Shown: in pieces, positions 24,620 to 33,128 of the stretch
Numbering within the stretch: position 1 is the first letter of the stretch
How the letters are laid out: every line of letters starts with the position of its first letter
Assembly: GCA_035649895.1 (NCBI GenBank)
Contig: DASRIS010000105.1
Span: 1-33,350, forward strand
DNA: 33,350 bases
Reading direction: 5' to 3'
DNA from: DASSUC01 sp035649895
GTDB lineage: Bacteria; Actinomycetota; Actinomycetes; Mycobacteriales; Micromonosporaceae
Notes under the pieces: generated by a model
The model's database searches: none
Told to the model about the DNA's origin: nothing
The model's input: only the letters and a program-made list of their open reading frames with translations
Position numbers and translations under genes: made by a program

Positions 24620-26461
24620 TCAGCCTGGGGCCCCGGCGCAGAGCTTCTCCCGCTCAGCCACTGCGAGCAGCTCCTCAGCATGCGCGATGCCGAGGTCGGA
24701 GTCGGGCAGGCCGGCGAGCATCCGGGCCAGCTCCCGGGCCCGGTCAGTGTCCTCCACCACACGCACCCCGCTGGTCGTCACCGAGCCCCCGGTGTCCTTG
24801 GCCACCACGAGGTGCCGGTCGGCGAAGGCGGCCACCTGTGGCAGGTGGGTGACGACGAGAACCTGGTGGCTGCGCGCCAGGCGGGCCAGCCGCCGCCCGA
24901 TCTCGACCGCGGCCCGGCCACCGACCCCGGCGTCCACCTCGTCGAAGACGAGCGTCGGCGGGCCACCGGCGCCGGCGAAGACCACCTCGATCGCGAGCAT
25001 GACCCGGGACAGCTCACCGCCGGAGGCGCCCTTCTGCAGCGGCAGGGCCGGGGCGCCGGGGTGGGCCAGCAGGCGCAGCTCGACCTCGTCGGCACCGTCC
25101 GGGCCCACCCCGACCTCGACCCCGCCGATCGGCAGCGTCGGCTCGCCCTTGGCGCCCGGCCGCGCCGGCTCGCCCCTGCTACCCGGGCGCGCCGGCGGCT
25201 CGCCCTTGGCGCCCGGTCGGGGCAGCACCGCGACCTCGACCCGGGCGTGCGGCATGGCCAGGCCGACCAGCTCGCGGGTGACGTCGGCGGCGAAGCGGTC
25301 CGCCGCCTCGCGCCGGGACGCCGACAGCCGCCCGGCCAGCTCGGCCACGTCCCGGGCCAGCCGCTGCCGCTCCCGGTCCAGCTCCTCCAGCAGCTCGTCG
25401 GAGGTGTCCAGCTCGGCGAGGCGGGTCCGGGCCCGTTCGCCCCAGGCGACCACGCCGTCAACGTCCTCGGCGTACTTGCGGGTCAGCCCGCGCAGCGCGG
25501 CCCGGCGCTCGTACACCGCCTGGAGCCGGGCCGGGTCGGCGTCCAGCGCGTCCAGGTAGCCGCCGAGCTCGGCCGCCACGTCCCCGACGAGCGTGGCCAC
25601 CTCGGCCAGCCGCTCGGCCAGGTCACCCAGCGCACGGTCCACAGTGGACTGCGCCTCCAGGGTACGCCGGGCGGTGCCGAGCAGCCCGCCCGCGTCCGGC
25701 GCATCGTCGCCCGCGTCCGCCCCGCCGGCCAGCGACAGGTACGCCAGCTGCGCCGCGGTGCGTAGCCCCTCGGCGTGCTCCAGCCGCTGCGCCTCCTCGC
25801 GCAGCAGCTCGTCCTCGCCGGGCTGCGGGTCCACCCGGGTGATCTCGTCCAGGCCGAGGCGCAGCAGGTCGGCCTCCTGGCTGCGCTCACGTGCGTTGCG
25901 CCGCCGGTCGGCGAGGTCCTCCTCGACCCGCCGCCACTGCTCGTACGCCTCCTTGTAGCGGGCCAGCAGCTTCTCGTGCTGCGGGCCGGCGAACCGGTCC
26001 AGCGAGGCGCGCTGCTCGGCCGGGCGCAGCAGGCGCAGCTGGTCGGACTGCCCGTGCACGGCGACGACCTGCTCGCCCAGGTCACCCAGGGTGGACACCG
26101 GCACCGTCCGGCCGCCCACGTGGGCCCGGGACCGCCCCTCCACCGTGACCGTACGGCTGAGCAGCAGGCTGCCGTCCGTGTCCGGCTCCGCGCCGGCGTC
26201 GGCCACCCGCGCCTGCACCGCCGAGGCGGTGCTGCCGGTCAGCCGCAGCCGCCCGTCGACCACCGCGCGCCCCGGGTCGGTACGCACCCGGGCGGCGTCC
26301 GCCCGCCCGCCGAAGAGCAGGCCGAGCCCGGTGACCACCATCGTCTTGCCGGCGCCGGTCTCCCCCGTGATGACGTTCATCCCCCGGGTCAACGGGAGCG
26401 TGGTGTCCTCGATGACGCCGAGCCCGGTGATGCGCAGCTCCTCCAGCACGGCTTCTGACAT
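24620..26461 (-). CDS. recN: DNA repair protein RecN
   Basis: 613 residues from ATG 26461 (MSEAVLEELRITGLGVIEDT). SMC-like ATPase for double-strand break repair: Walker A GETGAGKT at 33-40, long coiled-coil arms in the middle (about 150-370), and the C-terminal signature GGELSRVMLAIEVVFAG with Walker B LVFDEVDAGVGG. The family usually has about 550-590 residues; part of the extra length is a low-complexity insert RPGAKGEP repeated three times (DNA 25140-25220) within the second ATPase half. No strong ribosome site precedes the ATG, and a GTG four codons further in is an alternative. Neighbours nadK upstream and steA downstream match Rv1695-Rv1697. Confidence 0.94.
   Translation of the reverse strand: MSEAVLEELRITGLGVIEDTTLPLTRGMNVITGETGAGKTMVVTGLGLLFGGRADAARVRTDPGRAVVDGRLRLTGSTASAVQARVADAGAEPDTDGSLLLSRTVTVEGRSRAHVGGRTVPVSTLGDLGEQVVAVHGQSDQLRLLRPAEQRASLDRFAGPQHEKLLARYKEAYEQWRRVEEDLADRRRNARERSQEADLLRLGLDEITRVDPQPGEDELLREEAQRLEHAEGLRTAAQLAYLSLAGGADAGDDAPDAGGLLGTARRTLEAQSTVDRALGDLAERLAEVATLVGDVAAELGGYLDALDADPARLQAVYERRAALRGLTRKYAEDVDGVVAWGERARTRLAELDTSDELLEELDRERQRLARDVAELAGRLSASRREAADRFAADVTRELVGLAMPHARVEVAVLPRPGAKGEPPARPGSRGEPARPGAKGEPTLPIGGVEVGVGPDGADEVELRLLAHPGAPALPLQKGASGGELSRVMLAIEVVFAGAGGPPTLVFDEVDAGVGGRAAVEIGRRLARLARSHQVLVVTHLPQVAAFADRHLVVAKDTGGSVTTSGVRVVEDTDRARELARMLAGLPDSDLGIAHAEELLAVAEREKLCAGAPG
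25140..25220. repeat. 27-bp minisatellite in recN
   Basis: Three degenerate copies (25140-25166, 25167-25193, 25197-25220) beginning GGCTCGCCC encode the repeated RPGAKGEP-type peptide. All are in frame. Confidence 0.85.
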
Positions 26462-26658
26462 TAGCCGCGGGGCAGGACAGCCCGCCAAGCGCCACGCCCG
26501 CCGCGCCGGTGCGAAACGCCGAGGTCGCGGCGCAGACCGGGGCGCGGGACCCACCGGGCCATGCATCGGCATCGCCACACATCGATGTCGTCAGCACGGG
26601 CCGCCGGACCGACCGGGTCAGGCGCCGGTGTCGCGCCAGCCCGGACCGGGCACCGCGG

Positions 26659-27570
26659 CTACCGGGCCACGCCGTTGCCGCGCCACCCCGCCACCGGCAG
26701 CGCGAACTTCGCCACCAGCCGGTCGGTGAACGGCCGCGGGCGCAGCCGGACCACGCGCACCGGCAGCTCGCCCCGGCCGACCGTGACCCGGGAGCCGGGC
26801 GGCAGGTCGAACACCCGCCGCCCGTCGCAGCACAGCACCGCCAGCGCCGTGTACGGGTCGATGGTAACCACGATCGTCGATGTCGGCGCGGTCACCAGCG
26901 GGCGGCTGAACAGCGCGTGGGCGCTGATCGGCACGACCAGCAGCGCCTCCACCTCCGGCCACACCACCGGGCCGCCGGCCGAGAACGCGTACGCCGTCGA
27001 GCCGGTCGGGGTGGCGCAGACCAGCCCGTCGCAGCCGTACCGGCTCAGCGGCCGGCCGTCGACGTCGACGAGCAGCTCAAGCATGTGCTCCCGGGCGCCC
27101 TTCTCGACGCTGACCTCGTTGAGCGCCCAGGACCGCGCCACGACGGTGCCGTCGTACTCCGCGGTGACGTCGACGGTCAGCCGCTCGTCCACCGTGTACG
27201 CCCGGGCCACCACGTCGCGGACCGCCGCGTCCAGGTCGCTGATCTCCGCCTCGGCCAGGAAGCCGACCTTGCCGAGGTTGATGCCGAGCAGCGGCGCCTT
27301 CGCCGGCCGGGCCAGCTCGGCCGCGCGCAGCAGCGTGCCGTCGCCGCCCAGGGCGAACACGATCTCCGCGCCCTCGGCCGCGGCCGGGCCGGAGACCGGC
27401 CGTACGCCGGGCAGGTCGAGGTTGGCCGCCTCCTCGGCGACGACGCGCACCTCGAACCCGGCCTCGATCAGGTCCGTCGCCACCGTCCGCGCATGCTCGG
27501 TGTTACGCCGCCGCCCCGTGTGCGTGACGAGCAGCGCCGCCCGGCCCGTCACCTGTCCACCGCCGGTCAC
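26659..27570 (-). CDS. nadK: NAD kinase
   Basis: 303 residues from GTG 27570, which overlaps the tlyA stop (GTGA); GTG 27552 is the alternative and equally plausible. It phosphorylates NAD to NADP. The motif FALGGDGTLLRAA, the segment INLGKVGFLAEAE, LNEVSVEKG and DGLVCATPTGSTAYAFSAGGP are the nucleotide- and NAD-binding signatures. The full-length family fold is present. The open frame continues far upstream into tlyA, but that part is a shadow. Position matches Rv1695. Confidence 0.95.
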   Translation of the reverse strand: MTGGGQVTGRAALLVTHTGRRRNTEHARTVATDLIEAGFEVRVVAEEAANLDLPGVRPVSGPAAAEGAEIVFALGGDGTLLRAAELARPAKAPLLGINLGKVGFLAEAEISDLDAAVRDVVARAYTVDERLTVDVTAEYDGTVVARSWALNEVSVEKGAREHMLELLVDVDGRPLSRYGCDGLVCATPTGSTAYAFSAGGPVVWPEVEALLVVPISAHALFSRPLVTAPTSTIVVTIDPYTALAVLCCDGRRVFDLPPGSRVTVGRGELPVRVVRLRPRPFTDRLVAKFALPVAGWRGNGVAR

Positions 27571-28388
27571 GAGGAGACCGTACCGGCTGGACCGGCCTCG
27601 ACGGCGGCGTGGACCGCGACCGGGTCGGCCGCTGCCGCGCCACGGCGCAGCCACAGGAAGAGCTCGACGTTGCCGGACGGGCCGGGCAGCGGGCTGGGGA
27701 CCACGGCGGCGAGGCCCAGGCCGAGGGCTGCCGCGGCGGCGGCGACGTCGAGCACGGCCGCGGCGCGCAGCGCCGGGTCGCGCACCACGCCACCCGGGCC
27801 GACCCGCTCCCGGCCGACCTCGAACTGCGGCTTGACCATGGGCACCAGGTCCCCGTCGGGCACCGTGCAGACGGCCAGCGCCGGCAGGACCAGCCGGAGC
27901 GAGATGAACGACAGGTCCGCCACCGTCAGCTGCACCGGCCCACCGATCGCCGCCGGATCGAGGGTACGGACGTTGGTGCGCTCGAGCACCCGTACCCGCG
28001 AGTCGGTGCGCAGCGACCAGGCCAGCTGGCCGTAGCCCACGTCGACCGCGACCACCTCGGCCGCCCCCGCCCGCAGCAGCACGTCGGTGAAGCCGCCGGT
28101 GGACGCGCCGGCGTCCAGGCACCGCCGGCCGGCGACGACCAGTCCCATCGGCGCCAGCGCGGCGAGCGCCCCGGCCAGCTTGTGGCCGCCCCGGGACACG
28201 GGCTCGTCGGCCGGGTCGCCGCCGAGCAGGCGTACCGGGTCGGCGGGGTCGACCAGCGCGGCGGCCTTGCGGGCGGGCAGCCCCCGGACCTCGACCCGGC
28301 CCGCGGCGACCAGCGCCGCCGCGTGCTCGCGGGAGCGGGCCAGGCCGCGGCGGACCAGCTCGGCGTCGAGCCTTGCGCGGCGCGCCAC
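27567..28388 (-). CDS. tlyA: TlyA rRNA 2'-O-methyltransferase / hemolysin-like
   Basis: 273 residues. S4 RNA-binding domain (RLDAELVRRGLARSREHAAAL, 6-26 onwards) plus a Rossmann methyltransferase with DAGASTGGFTDVLL for S-adenosylmethionine. The K-D-K-E tetrad is visible as GGHKLAG, VADLSFIS, VKPQFEVG and NVELFLWLR. In mycobacteria TlyA 2'-O-methylates cytidines in 16S and 23S rRNA, and its loss causes capreomycin resistance. The start is GTG 28388, 29 bases after the stop of the small acidic protein. It forms a run with nadK and recN. Confidence 0.94.
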   Translation of the reverse strand: MARRARLDAELVRRGLARSREHAAALVAAGRVEVRGLPARKAAALVDPADPVRLLGGDPADEPVSRGGHKLAGALAALAPMGLVVAGRRCLDAGASTGGFTDVLLRAGAAEVVAVDVGYGQLAWSLRTDSRVRVLERTNVRTLDPAAIGGPVQLTVADLSFISLRLVLPALAVCTVPDGDLVPMVKPQFEVGRERVGPGGVVRDPALRAAAVLDVAAAAAALGLGLAAVVPSPLPGPSGNVELFLWLRRGAAAADPVAVHAAVEAGPAGTVSS

Positions 28389-28417
28389 AGTCGACCCCTT
28401 ACGCCTTACCGGACCAG

Positions 28418-28633
28418 TCAGCTCTCGTCGATGCCGGCCAGCGTGTCCTGCAGCGTGCGGTGCGCCGCCTCGTACGCCGGGATCTGCTCATGCGGGGGCA
28501 GCCCGGCCGCGGCGTCGAGCGCCGCGAGCGCCGCGTCGACCTGCTCGGAGCCGGACTCTGCAGCCGGCTGCGCGCCGGGCTCCGCGACCGGCCCACGCCC
28601 GGCCGCCGGCTCCTCGCCGGTCGGGGCGCTCAC
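28418..28633 (-). CDS. Small acidic conserved protein
   Basis: 71 residues from GTG 28633, overlapping the stop of the phasin-like gene (GTGA). An Ala/Pro/Glu-rich N-terminal half is followed by a helical segment QVDAALAALDAAAGLPPHE and YEAAHRTLQDTLAGIDES. Proteins of this type (a short helical hairpin containing LP-x-HE and H-x-x-L-Q) sit before tlyA in many actinobacteria; the mycobacterial counterpart is Rv1693. The function is unknown. Translational coupling on one side and the 29-base gap to tlyA on the other support a real gene. Confidence 0.75.
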   Translation of the reverse strand: MSAPTGEEPAAGRGPVAEPGAQPAAESGSEQVDAALAALDAAAGLPPHEQIPAYEAAHRTLQDTLAGIDES

Positions 28634-29130
28634 GCCGCCCCCGGCTCGCCGGCCGTGGCCTTCTTCGCCACCACCTTCTTGGCGACGGTCTTCTTCGCCA
28701 CGGCCTTCTTCGCGACCGCCTTTCCGGCCACCGCCTTCTTCGCCAGCGTCGCGGGCTCGACAGCCGCCGCGGACCCCACCGGCTCGGCACCGCCTGGGAC
28801 CGGCGTACCGGTCGCGGCGGTCGCGGCGCCCTGCGCCTCGCGCAGCCGCTGCTCCAGCTCGCGTACGCGGCCTCTCAGGTCGGCGACCTCCTCGGCGCTT
28901 GCCAGCCCGACCGCCCCGAGCGCCCGGTCCAGCTCGTAGCGCACGAGCTTGGTCAACGCCTCCCGGTTCGCCATCCCGGTGTTGACCAGGTCCTCGGCGA
29001 GTGCCTGTAGCTGCTCGGCCGTTGCGCCACCCTTGCCGACCAGGTCCCGGGCGACCTTCGTCGCACGCCTGCGGGACGCCTCGGTGAGCCCGAGCGCGAC
29101 CTCCAGGTATGCCCGCCACGCGTCCTGCAT
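28630..29130 (-). CDS. Phasin-like protein with lysine-rich histone-H1-like tail
   Basis: 166 residues from ATG 29130 (MQDAWRAYLEVALGLTEASR), which follows GGGGAGAGG. The N-terminal half is amphipathic helix (about 1-105), including LVGKGGATAEQLQALAEDLV and ADLRGRVRELEQRLRE, like PhaF-type phasin regulators of polyhydroxyalkanoate granules. The C-terminal part (about 125-160) repeats AKKAVAKK-type units as in histone H1-like proteins and actinobacterial HU, which bind DNA. A protein linking granules or membranes to the nucleoid is plausible. A longer start at 29187 lacks a ribosome site. It lies divergent to the SCP2-like gene. Confidence 0.8.
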   Translation of the reverse strand: MQDAWRAYLEVALGLTEASRRRATKVARDLVGKGGATAEQLQALAEDLVNTGMANREALTKLVRYELDRALGAVGLASAEEVADLRGRVRELEQRLREAQGAATAATGTPVPGGAEPVGSAAAVEPATLAKKAVAGKAVAKKAVAKKTVAKKVVAKKATAGEPGAA

Positions 29131-29328
29131 GCCGTGTCCTCTCCCCTTCGCTGGCCCGTGCGCCGCACGTTTGCTGCCGTGCGCCACCTGCCTGCCGCGT
29201 CACCTGCTGCCCCTGCGCCGCGCGGGCGCCGCCCGCGACCGCCACGCATCACGCTACCGGCCGCCGGTTGCGTGAGGTGCGGTACCGTGCCTGAGGCCGC
29301 GCAGGCGGGCAGGACAAGGGGGTACGCC
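29131..29328. promoter_or_regulatory. Divergent intergenic region (phasin-like gene / SCP2-like gene)
   Basis: These 198 bases separate two divergently transcribed genes, so both promoters should be here. Ribosome sites flank it (GGGGAGAGG for the minus gene, AAGGGGG for the plus gene). I could not find -35/-10 pairs with acceptable spacing. Confidence 0.5.
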
Positions 29329-29667
29329 ATGGCGACCGTGGACGAGTGCCGCACCGCCTTGGCGACACTCGCGGCCCGGCTCGACGCGCACGCCGACCAG
29401 ATGCGCGGCAAGCTGGACATGGACCGGCCGATCGCATGCCGCATCACCGACCTGGGGGTGGCGTTCCACGGGCGGCTCACCGGCGGTCGCCTGGTCGGTC
29501 TCGCCGACGGCGACGACCCTCGAGCGAAGATCGCTCTGACCACGACAAGCGACGACCTGCTGGCCCTGGTCGACGGCAGGATCGACCTCGCCCGCGCCGT
29601 AGCGGCCCGCCGGGTGTCGGTCAGCGCCAACCCGTTCGACCTGCTCAAGCTGCGTAAGCTGCTGTAG
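29329..29667 (+). CDS. SCP2-like sterol-carrier domain protein
   Basis: 112 residues, a single SCP2-type lipid-binding domain: LATLAARLDAHADQMRGKLD, RITDLGVAFHGRLTGGRL, AKIALTTTSDDLLALVDGRI, DLARAVAARRVSVSANPFDLLKLRKLL. Such small proteins bind acyl chains or hydrophobic ligands in the cytosol; the ligand is not known. ATG 29329 follows AAGGGGGTACGCC. It is the only plus-strand gene found outside the integrated element, apart from the doubtful mini-ORF near 13396, and sits between the phasin-like gene and the HAD gene. A lipid link with the phasin-like neighbour is possible. Confidence 0.85.
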   Translation: MATVDECRTALATLAARLDAHADQMRGKLDMDRPIACRITDLGVAFHGRLTGGRLVGLADGDDPRAKIALTTTSDDLLALVDGRIDLARAVAARRVSVSANPFDLLKLRKLL

Positions 29668-29707
29668 GCCACGCACCGGTCGGGCCCTACCCACCGGTCG
29701 GCCCACC

Positions 29708-30826
29708 TCACCGGGCAGGCGCAGCCACCGGTGGCGCACCCGACAGTCCCAGCCCCCGCAGCGCCGCCTCGGCGTCGGGCGAGGTCGCGACCACACGCTC
29801 CACCAGACCCCCGGCCGCGGGACCACCGGGCGCCGCACCGCCAGCCGCAGGGTCACCGGTGCCAGGACCGCCAGCCCAGGCGAGCGCGCACGCCGCGCGC
29901 AGCGCGTCGACCGGTCGCCCGGCTCCGGCCAGCTCAACCACCCGCCCGGCCCGGCGGGCCAGCCAGCCGGCGACCGCCACCCGGTCGGCGCCGGGCGGCA
30001 GCACCGGCACCCGGCTGTCATCCTCCACCAGGAACAGTCCACTGAGATCAGTCGCCAGGTAGGTAGGGCGATGGCTGGCGGCCGCGGCCAGAAGCTCGGC
30101 CGGTCCGCTCACGCCGGTCAGGACCAGCAGGCTGTCCATACCGGCCCGGCGGGCGCCGGCGATGTCGGTGTCGAGCCGGTCGCCGACCACGAGCGGGCGC
30201 GCCGCACCGGCCTGGCGCGCGGCAGCCGTGAACAGTCCCGGCGCCGGCTTGCCCACCACGAGGTCGGGCCCCCGGCCCAGCGCCGTACGCAGCGCAGCCA
30301 CGAGCGCGCCGTTGCCGGGCAGCGGGCCCCGGGGCGAGGGAAGGGTCGCGTCCGCGTTCGTCGCGACCCACTCGGCCCCGGCCCGGACCGCCACGCACGC
30401 CTCGGCCAGGTCAGCCCAGCCGACCTGGGCGCCGTACCCCTGCACCACCAGGCGGGGCCCCTCGTCCGCTCGGGCAACCGGCACCAGACCCGCGTCGCGT
30501 ACCTCGGCGCGCAGCGCATCGGCCCCGACCACCAGCACCCGCGTGCCGCCCGGGTGGCTACGAGCGACCGTCTCTGCGGTGGCGCGCGCGGAGGTGAGAA
30601 CCTCCTGCGGCTGCGCCGCCACACCCATCCCGGCCAGCAGGGCGGCCACCTCCGCCGCCCGCCGTGACGCGTTGTTGGTGGCGAAGACCACGGCCCGACC
30701 ACGCCGCCGCAGTGCGGCCACCGCATCCACCGCGCCGGGAACCGGCCGGTCGACCAGGTAGACGACGCCGTCGAGGTCCAGGACCACCAGGTCGTACGCG
30801 TCAGCGAGCACGGCGGCCGCGGTCAC
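29708..30826 (-). CDS. HAD-IIA family phosphatase, NagD-like
   Basis: 372 residues. Motif I DLDGVVYLVDRPVPGA with the D17 nucleophile and D19, motif II FATNNASR, motif III GKPAPGLF, and motif IV VVGDRLDTDIAGARRAGMDSLLVLTG are all present. The C2-type cap lies between motifs II and III. Family members hydrolyse small phosphates such as sugar or nucleotide phosphates and glycerol phosphate; the mycobacterial orthologue Rv1692 is reported to act on glycerol 3-phosphate. After motif IV there is an extra C-terminal part (about 275-372) rich in Ala and Gly. GTG 30826 overlaps the TPR gene stop (GTGA). Confidence 0.93.
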   Translation of the reverse strand: MTAAAVLADAYDLVVLDLDGVVYLVDRPVPGAVDAVAALRRRGRAVVFATNNASRRAAEVAALLAGMGVAAQPQEVLTSARATAETVARSHPGGTRVLVVGADALRAEVRDAGLVPVARADEGPRLVVQGYGAQVGWADLAEACVAVRAGAEWVATNADATLPSPRGPLPGNGALVAALRTALGRGPDLVVGKPAPGLFTAAARQAGAARPLVVGDRLDTDIAGARRAGMDSLLVLTGVSGPAELLAAAASHRPTYLATDLSGLFLVEDDSRVPVLPPGADRVAVAGWLARRAGRVVELAGAGRPVDALRAACALAWAGGPGTGDPAAGGAAPGGPAAGGLVERVVATSPDAEAALRGLGLSGAPPVAAPAR

Positions 30827-33102
30827 TCCCGCCCATCCGTCGGCTCCGACGCCCCGTCCGCACCGTCCTCGACTGCGTCCCCGGCCCGGTCCGTCACGTC
30901 GTCTTCGACCGCGCCGTCCGCAAGGGCGACCGTCTCGTCCTCACCCGCCGCCTCCTCCTCGTCCTCGACCTCCTCGATCAGCACTCCGTCGAGGTCCAGC
31001 AGCCGCTCCGCGGCGTCGGTCGTGAGATCCTCGTCAACGGCCGCCGCCCGGGCGAACCACTCCCTCGCCTCGGCTCGGCGCCCGGCCGCGAGCAGCGCGT
31101 CCGCGTACGCGTACCGCAGCCGTGCCACCCACGGCTCGGTAGCCGTCGACCCGAGCTCTGGCACCTGGAGCATGGTGACGGCGGCGGAGTGCTGTCCGAG
31201 GTCAGCGCGCGCGCCAGCGGCGACGATCAGCAGCTCGATGGCTGTCGCCGGCTCCAGGGACCGCAGGTCGGTCGCCCGGAAAAGGTCAATGGCCCGGTCC
31301 GCCCGGCCCAGTGCCCGCTCGGCGTCCGCGATGACCGCCAGGTGGGTCTGGGTGCCAGCCAGCCGGTGGTACGTGCGCAGCTCCGCGATCGCCGTCTGCC
31401 ACTCCCCAGCTCGGTAGGCGGCCAGCCCGGTCGCCTCCCGGACCGCGGCGATGCGTTGGGCGAGCCGCCGGGCCGCGAGCGCGTGGGCGAATGCCTTCTC
31501 CGGGTCGTCGTCCAGCAGCCGCCCGGTCGCCACGAGGTGGCGGGCGACTGTCTCCGCGGCCGGTCGGGCGAGGGACCCGAGCTCTGCGCGTACCGCACGG
31601 TCGAGGTCACGCGCCTCGATGTCGTCGGGCAGCGGCGGAGCCGGCGCCCGGTCGTCGGCATCCGGCCGGCCGCCCTGGTGGGCGTGGTCGGAGCCGTCCC
31701 GGCGGCCGTGGCTGGAGCTGTCCCGGCGGCCATGGTCGGAGCCGTCGCGGCGACCGCCGCGACCACCTGCCGGCCTGTCCCTGGCCTCCCGGTTGGGCCG
31801 CGGCCATCTGCCACCGCCGCGCTGGTCGTCCTGGGCCCACCGGCCACCCGCACCACCGCCGCGCTGATCGCCCTGACCGCCCGTGCGCTGGTCGCCCCGG
31901 GTCCAGCGGCCATCCGCGCCGCGGTCGGCACCGCCCCGTGACCCCCCGGCCGGTCCTCGCTCAGGCGAGGTCCCGCGCCGCTCACCCGCTGGCCGACCCC
32001 ACCGGTCGGGGCGGGACCCGCGGTCCGGCAGGTCCCGGTCCCCGCGAGGCTGGAACCCGGCGCGGTCCCGGCCCTCGCGACCGGCACCCCCGGCCGGCCG
32101 GCCGGACCCGTCCCGTCGACCCTCGTCCCGACCGCCATCCCCCGTTCGCCGCTGCGGCCCCCGCCCGCGGTCAAAGCCTCCGGAACCGCCATCGCCACGG
32201 AAGGATCCCCGGTCACCGGTGTGGTCCCGGTCGCCGCGGCGGAAGCGGTCTCCCTCGCGGTCACTGCGGTCGCCGCGGAACGGCCGGCCACCCCGCTCCT
32301 GGTCACCACGCGACGGCCGCTCCGCACGGAAGCGTTGCGCGTGCTCTCCGGGGCGTTGGGCGTGCTCTCCACGGTTCCGGTCCCCATCGCGTGGGCCCGG
32401 GGCCCGACCGTAGCCGGCGCCGCCGCGCGGACCGTCGCCGTCCCGTCGCGGGCCGCCGGACCATCCGCCCGACCCGGACCTCTCGCCGGGCCGGGTCCCC
32501 TCCGTGCGGCTGCGGTACCGGTCTTGGTCCCGCCGGTCCTCGTACCGCCGATCCGGGGACCGCGGCTGGTCGCCGTGGCGCTGCCTGGGCGAGGAGTCCC
32601 GCCGTTCCCAGGTACGACGGTCGTCCCGGCCCGGGTCGGCAGAGGGGCCCCCCCGACCCGCCCCGCCGCTGCCTGCGTCACGGTCGGACCGCCAGGTATC
32701 GCGACCGCGCCGTTCCGCCGGGCGCGGGAACCCGCCGCGGCCCTCCCCGGAGAAGCCGTCGGGTCCGCCACGGCCGGTCGAACGCTGAGAACCGGTACGG
32801 TTGTCGCGCGCCGGCCGGTCTGGCCGGTCTGGCCTGCCTCGGCCAGGCTGTTGGCGCTCCGCGCCTTCGCCACCTCGACCCGGGAAGCTGCTGCCACGCC
32901 GCTCCTGGCCCCCAGTACGGCCCGCGCCAGCGACACGCTCGTCACCGGAGGTACGGGATCCGTCCCGTCGCTCCGACCACCAGCCTGGACGGCTCTCCCG
33001 GCCACGGAACCCGCCCCCGCCGGAACGCCCGTCGGCGCCGGCACGCGGGAAGTCTCGACGGGGAGTGCGGTCGCCCCGTCCCCCTGGCGTGGCCGTGCTC
33101 AC
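30823..33102 (-). CDS. TPR-like protein with very long RG/RGG-rich disordered N-terminus
   Basis: 759 residues. Residues 1 to about 488 consist almost only of Arg, Gly, Asp, Ser, Pro and Gln with dozens of RGG, RGD and GGR-type motifs, scattered aromatics (W, F, Y) and no hydrophobic core. Residues 489-706 are an all-helical repeat domain (EKAFAHALAARRLAQRIAAVREATG, WQTAIAELRTYHRL, ADAERALGRADRAIDLF, YADALLAAGRRAEAREWFARAA) of TPR type, and a strongly acidic tail follows. The C-terminal domain corresponds to Rv1691 of mycobacteria, which lacks such an extension as I recall. RGG regions bind RNA and can phase-separate. The gene is downstream of 5S rRNA on the same strand. GTG 33102 is coupled to a 9-codon leader ORF. 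Confidence 0.88.
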   Translation of the reverse strand: MSTATPGGRGDRTPRRDFPRAGADGRSGGGGFRGRESRPGWWSERRDGSRTSGDERVAGAGRTGGQERRGSSFPGRGGEGAERQQPGRGRPDRPDRPARDNRTGSQRSTGRGGPDGFSGEGRGGFPRPAERRGRDTWRSDRDAGSGGAGRGGPSADPGRDDRRTWERRDSSPRQRHGDQPRSPDRRYEDRRDQDRYRSRTEGTRPGERSGSGGWSGGPRRDGDGPRGGAGYGRAPGPRDGDRNRGEHAQRPGEHAQRFRAERPSRGDQERGGRPFRGDRSDREGDRFRRGDRDHTGDRGSFRGDGGSGGFDRGRGPQRRTGDGGRDEGRRDGSGRPAGGAGREGRDRAGFQPRGDRDLPDRGSRPDRWGRPAGERRGTSPERGPAGGSRGGADRGADGRWTRGDQRTGGQGDQRGGGAGGRWAQDDQRGGGRWPRPNREARDRPAGGRGGRRDGSDHGRRDSSSHGRRDGSDHAHQGGRPDADDRAPAPPLPDDIEARDLDRAVRAELGSLARPAAETVARHLVATGRLLDDDPEKAFAHALAARRLAQRIAAVREATGLAAYRAGEWQTAIAELRTYHRLAGTQTHLAVIADAERALGRADRAIDLFRATDLRSLEPATAIELLIVAAGARADLGQHSAAVTMLQVPELGSTATEPWVARLRYAYADALLAAGRRAEAREWFARAAAVDEDLTTDAAERLLDLDGVLIEEVEDEEEAAGEDETVALADGAVEDDVTDRAGDAVEDGADGASEPTDGRE

Positions 33103-33128
33103 GACCCCGCCTCGTTCCGTTCGGCCAT
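33099..33128 (-). CDS. Candidate nine-residue leader peptide of the RGG-TPR gene
   Basis: ATG 33128 (MAERNEAGS) has a near-perfect AGGAAGG site eight bases upstream, and its TGA overlaps the GTG of the RGG-TPR gene (GTGA). The long gene itself has only a weaker GAGG before its start. Either this mini-ORF delivers ribosomes to the long gene, or the strong site serves it by re-initiation. Peptide function is unknown. Confidence 0.45.
   Translation of the reverse strand: MAERNEAGS

Noticed and set aside
30823..33102. RGG region as a frameshifted or wrong-frame artefact
   Set aside because: GC-rich frames can mimic Arg/Gly-rich proteins, but this one is continuous with a well-formed TPR domain, has Asp, Gln, Trp and Phe spread through it, and coupled starts and stops at both ends.
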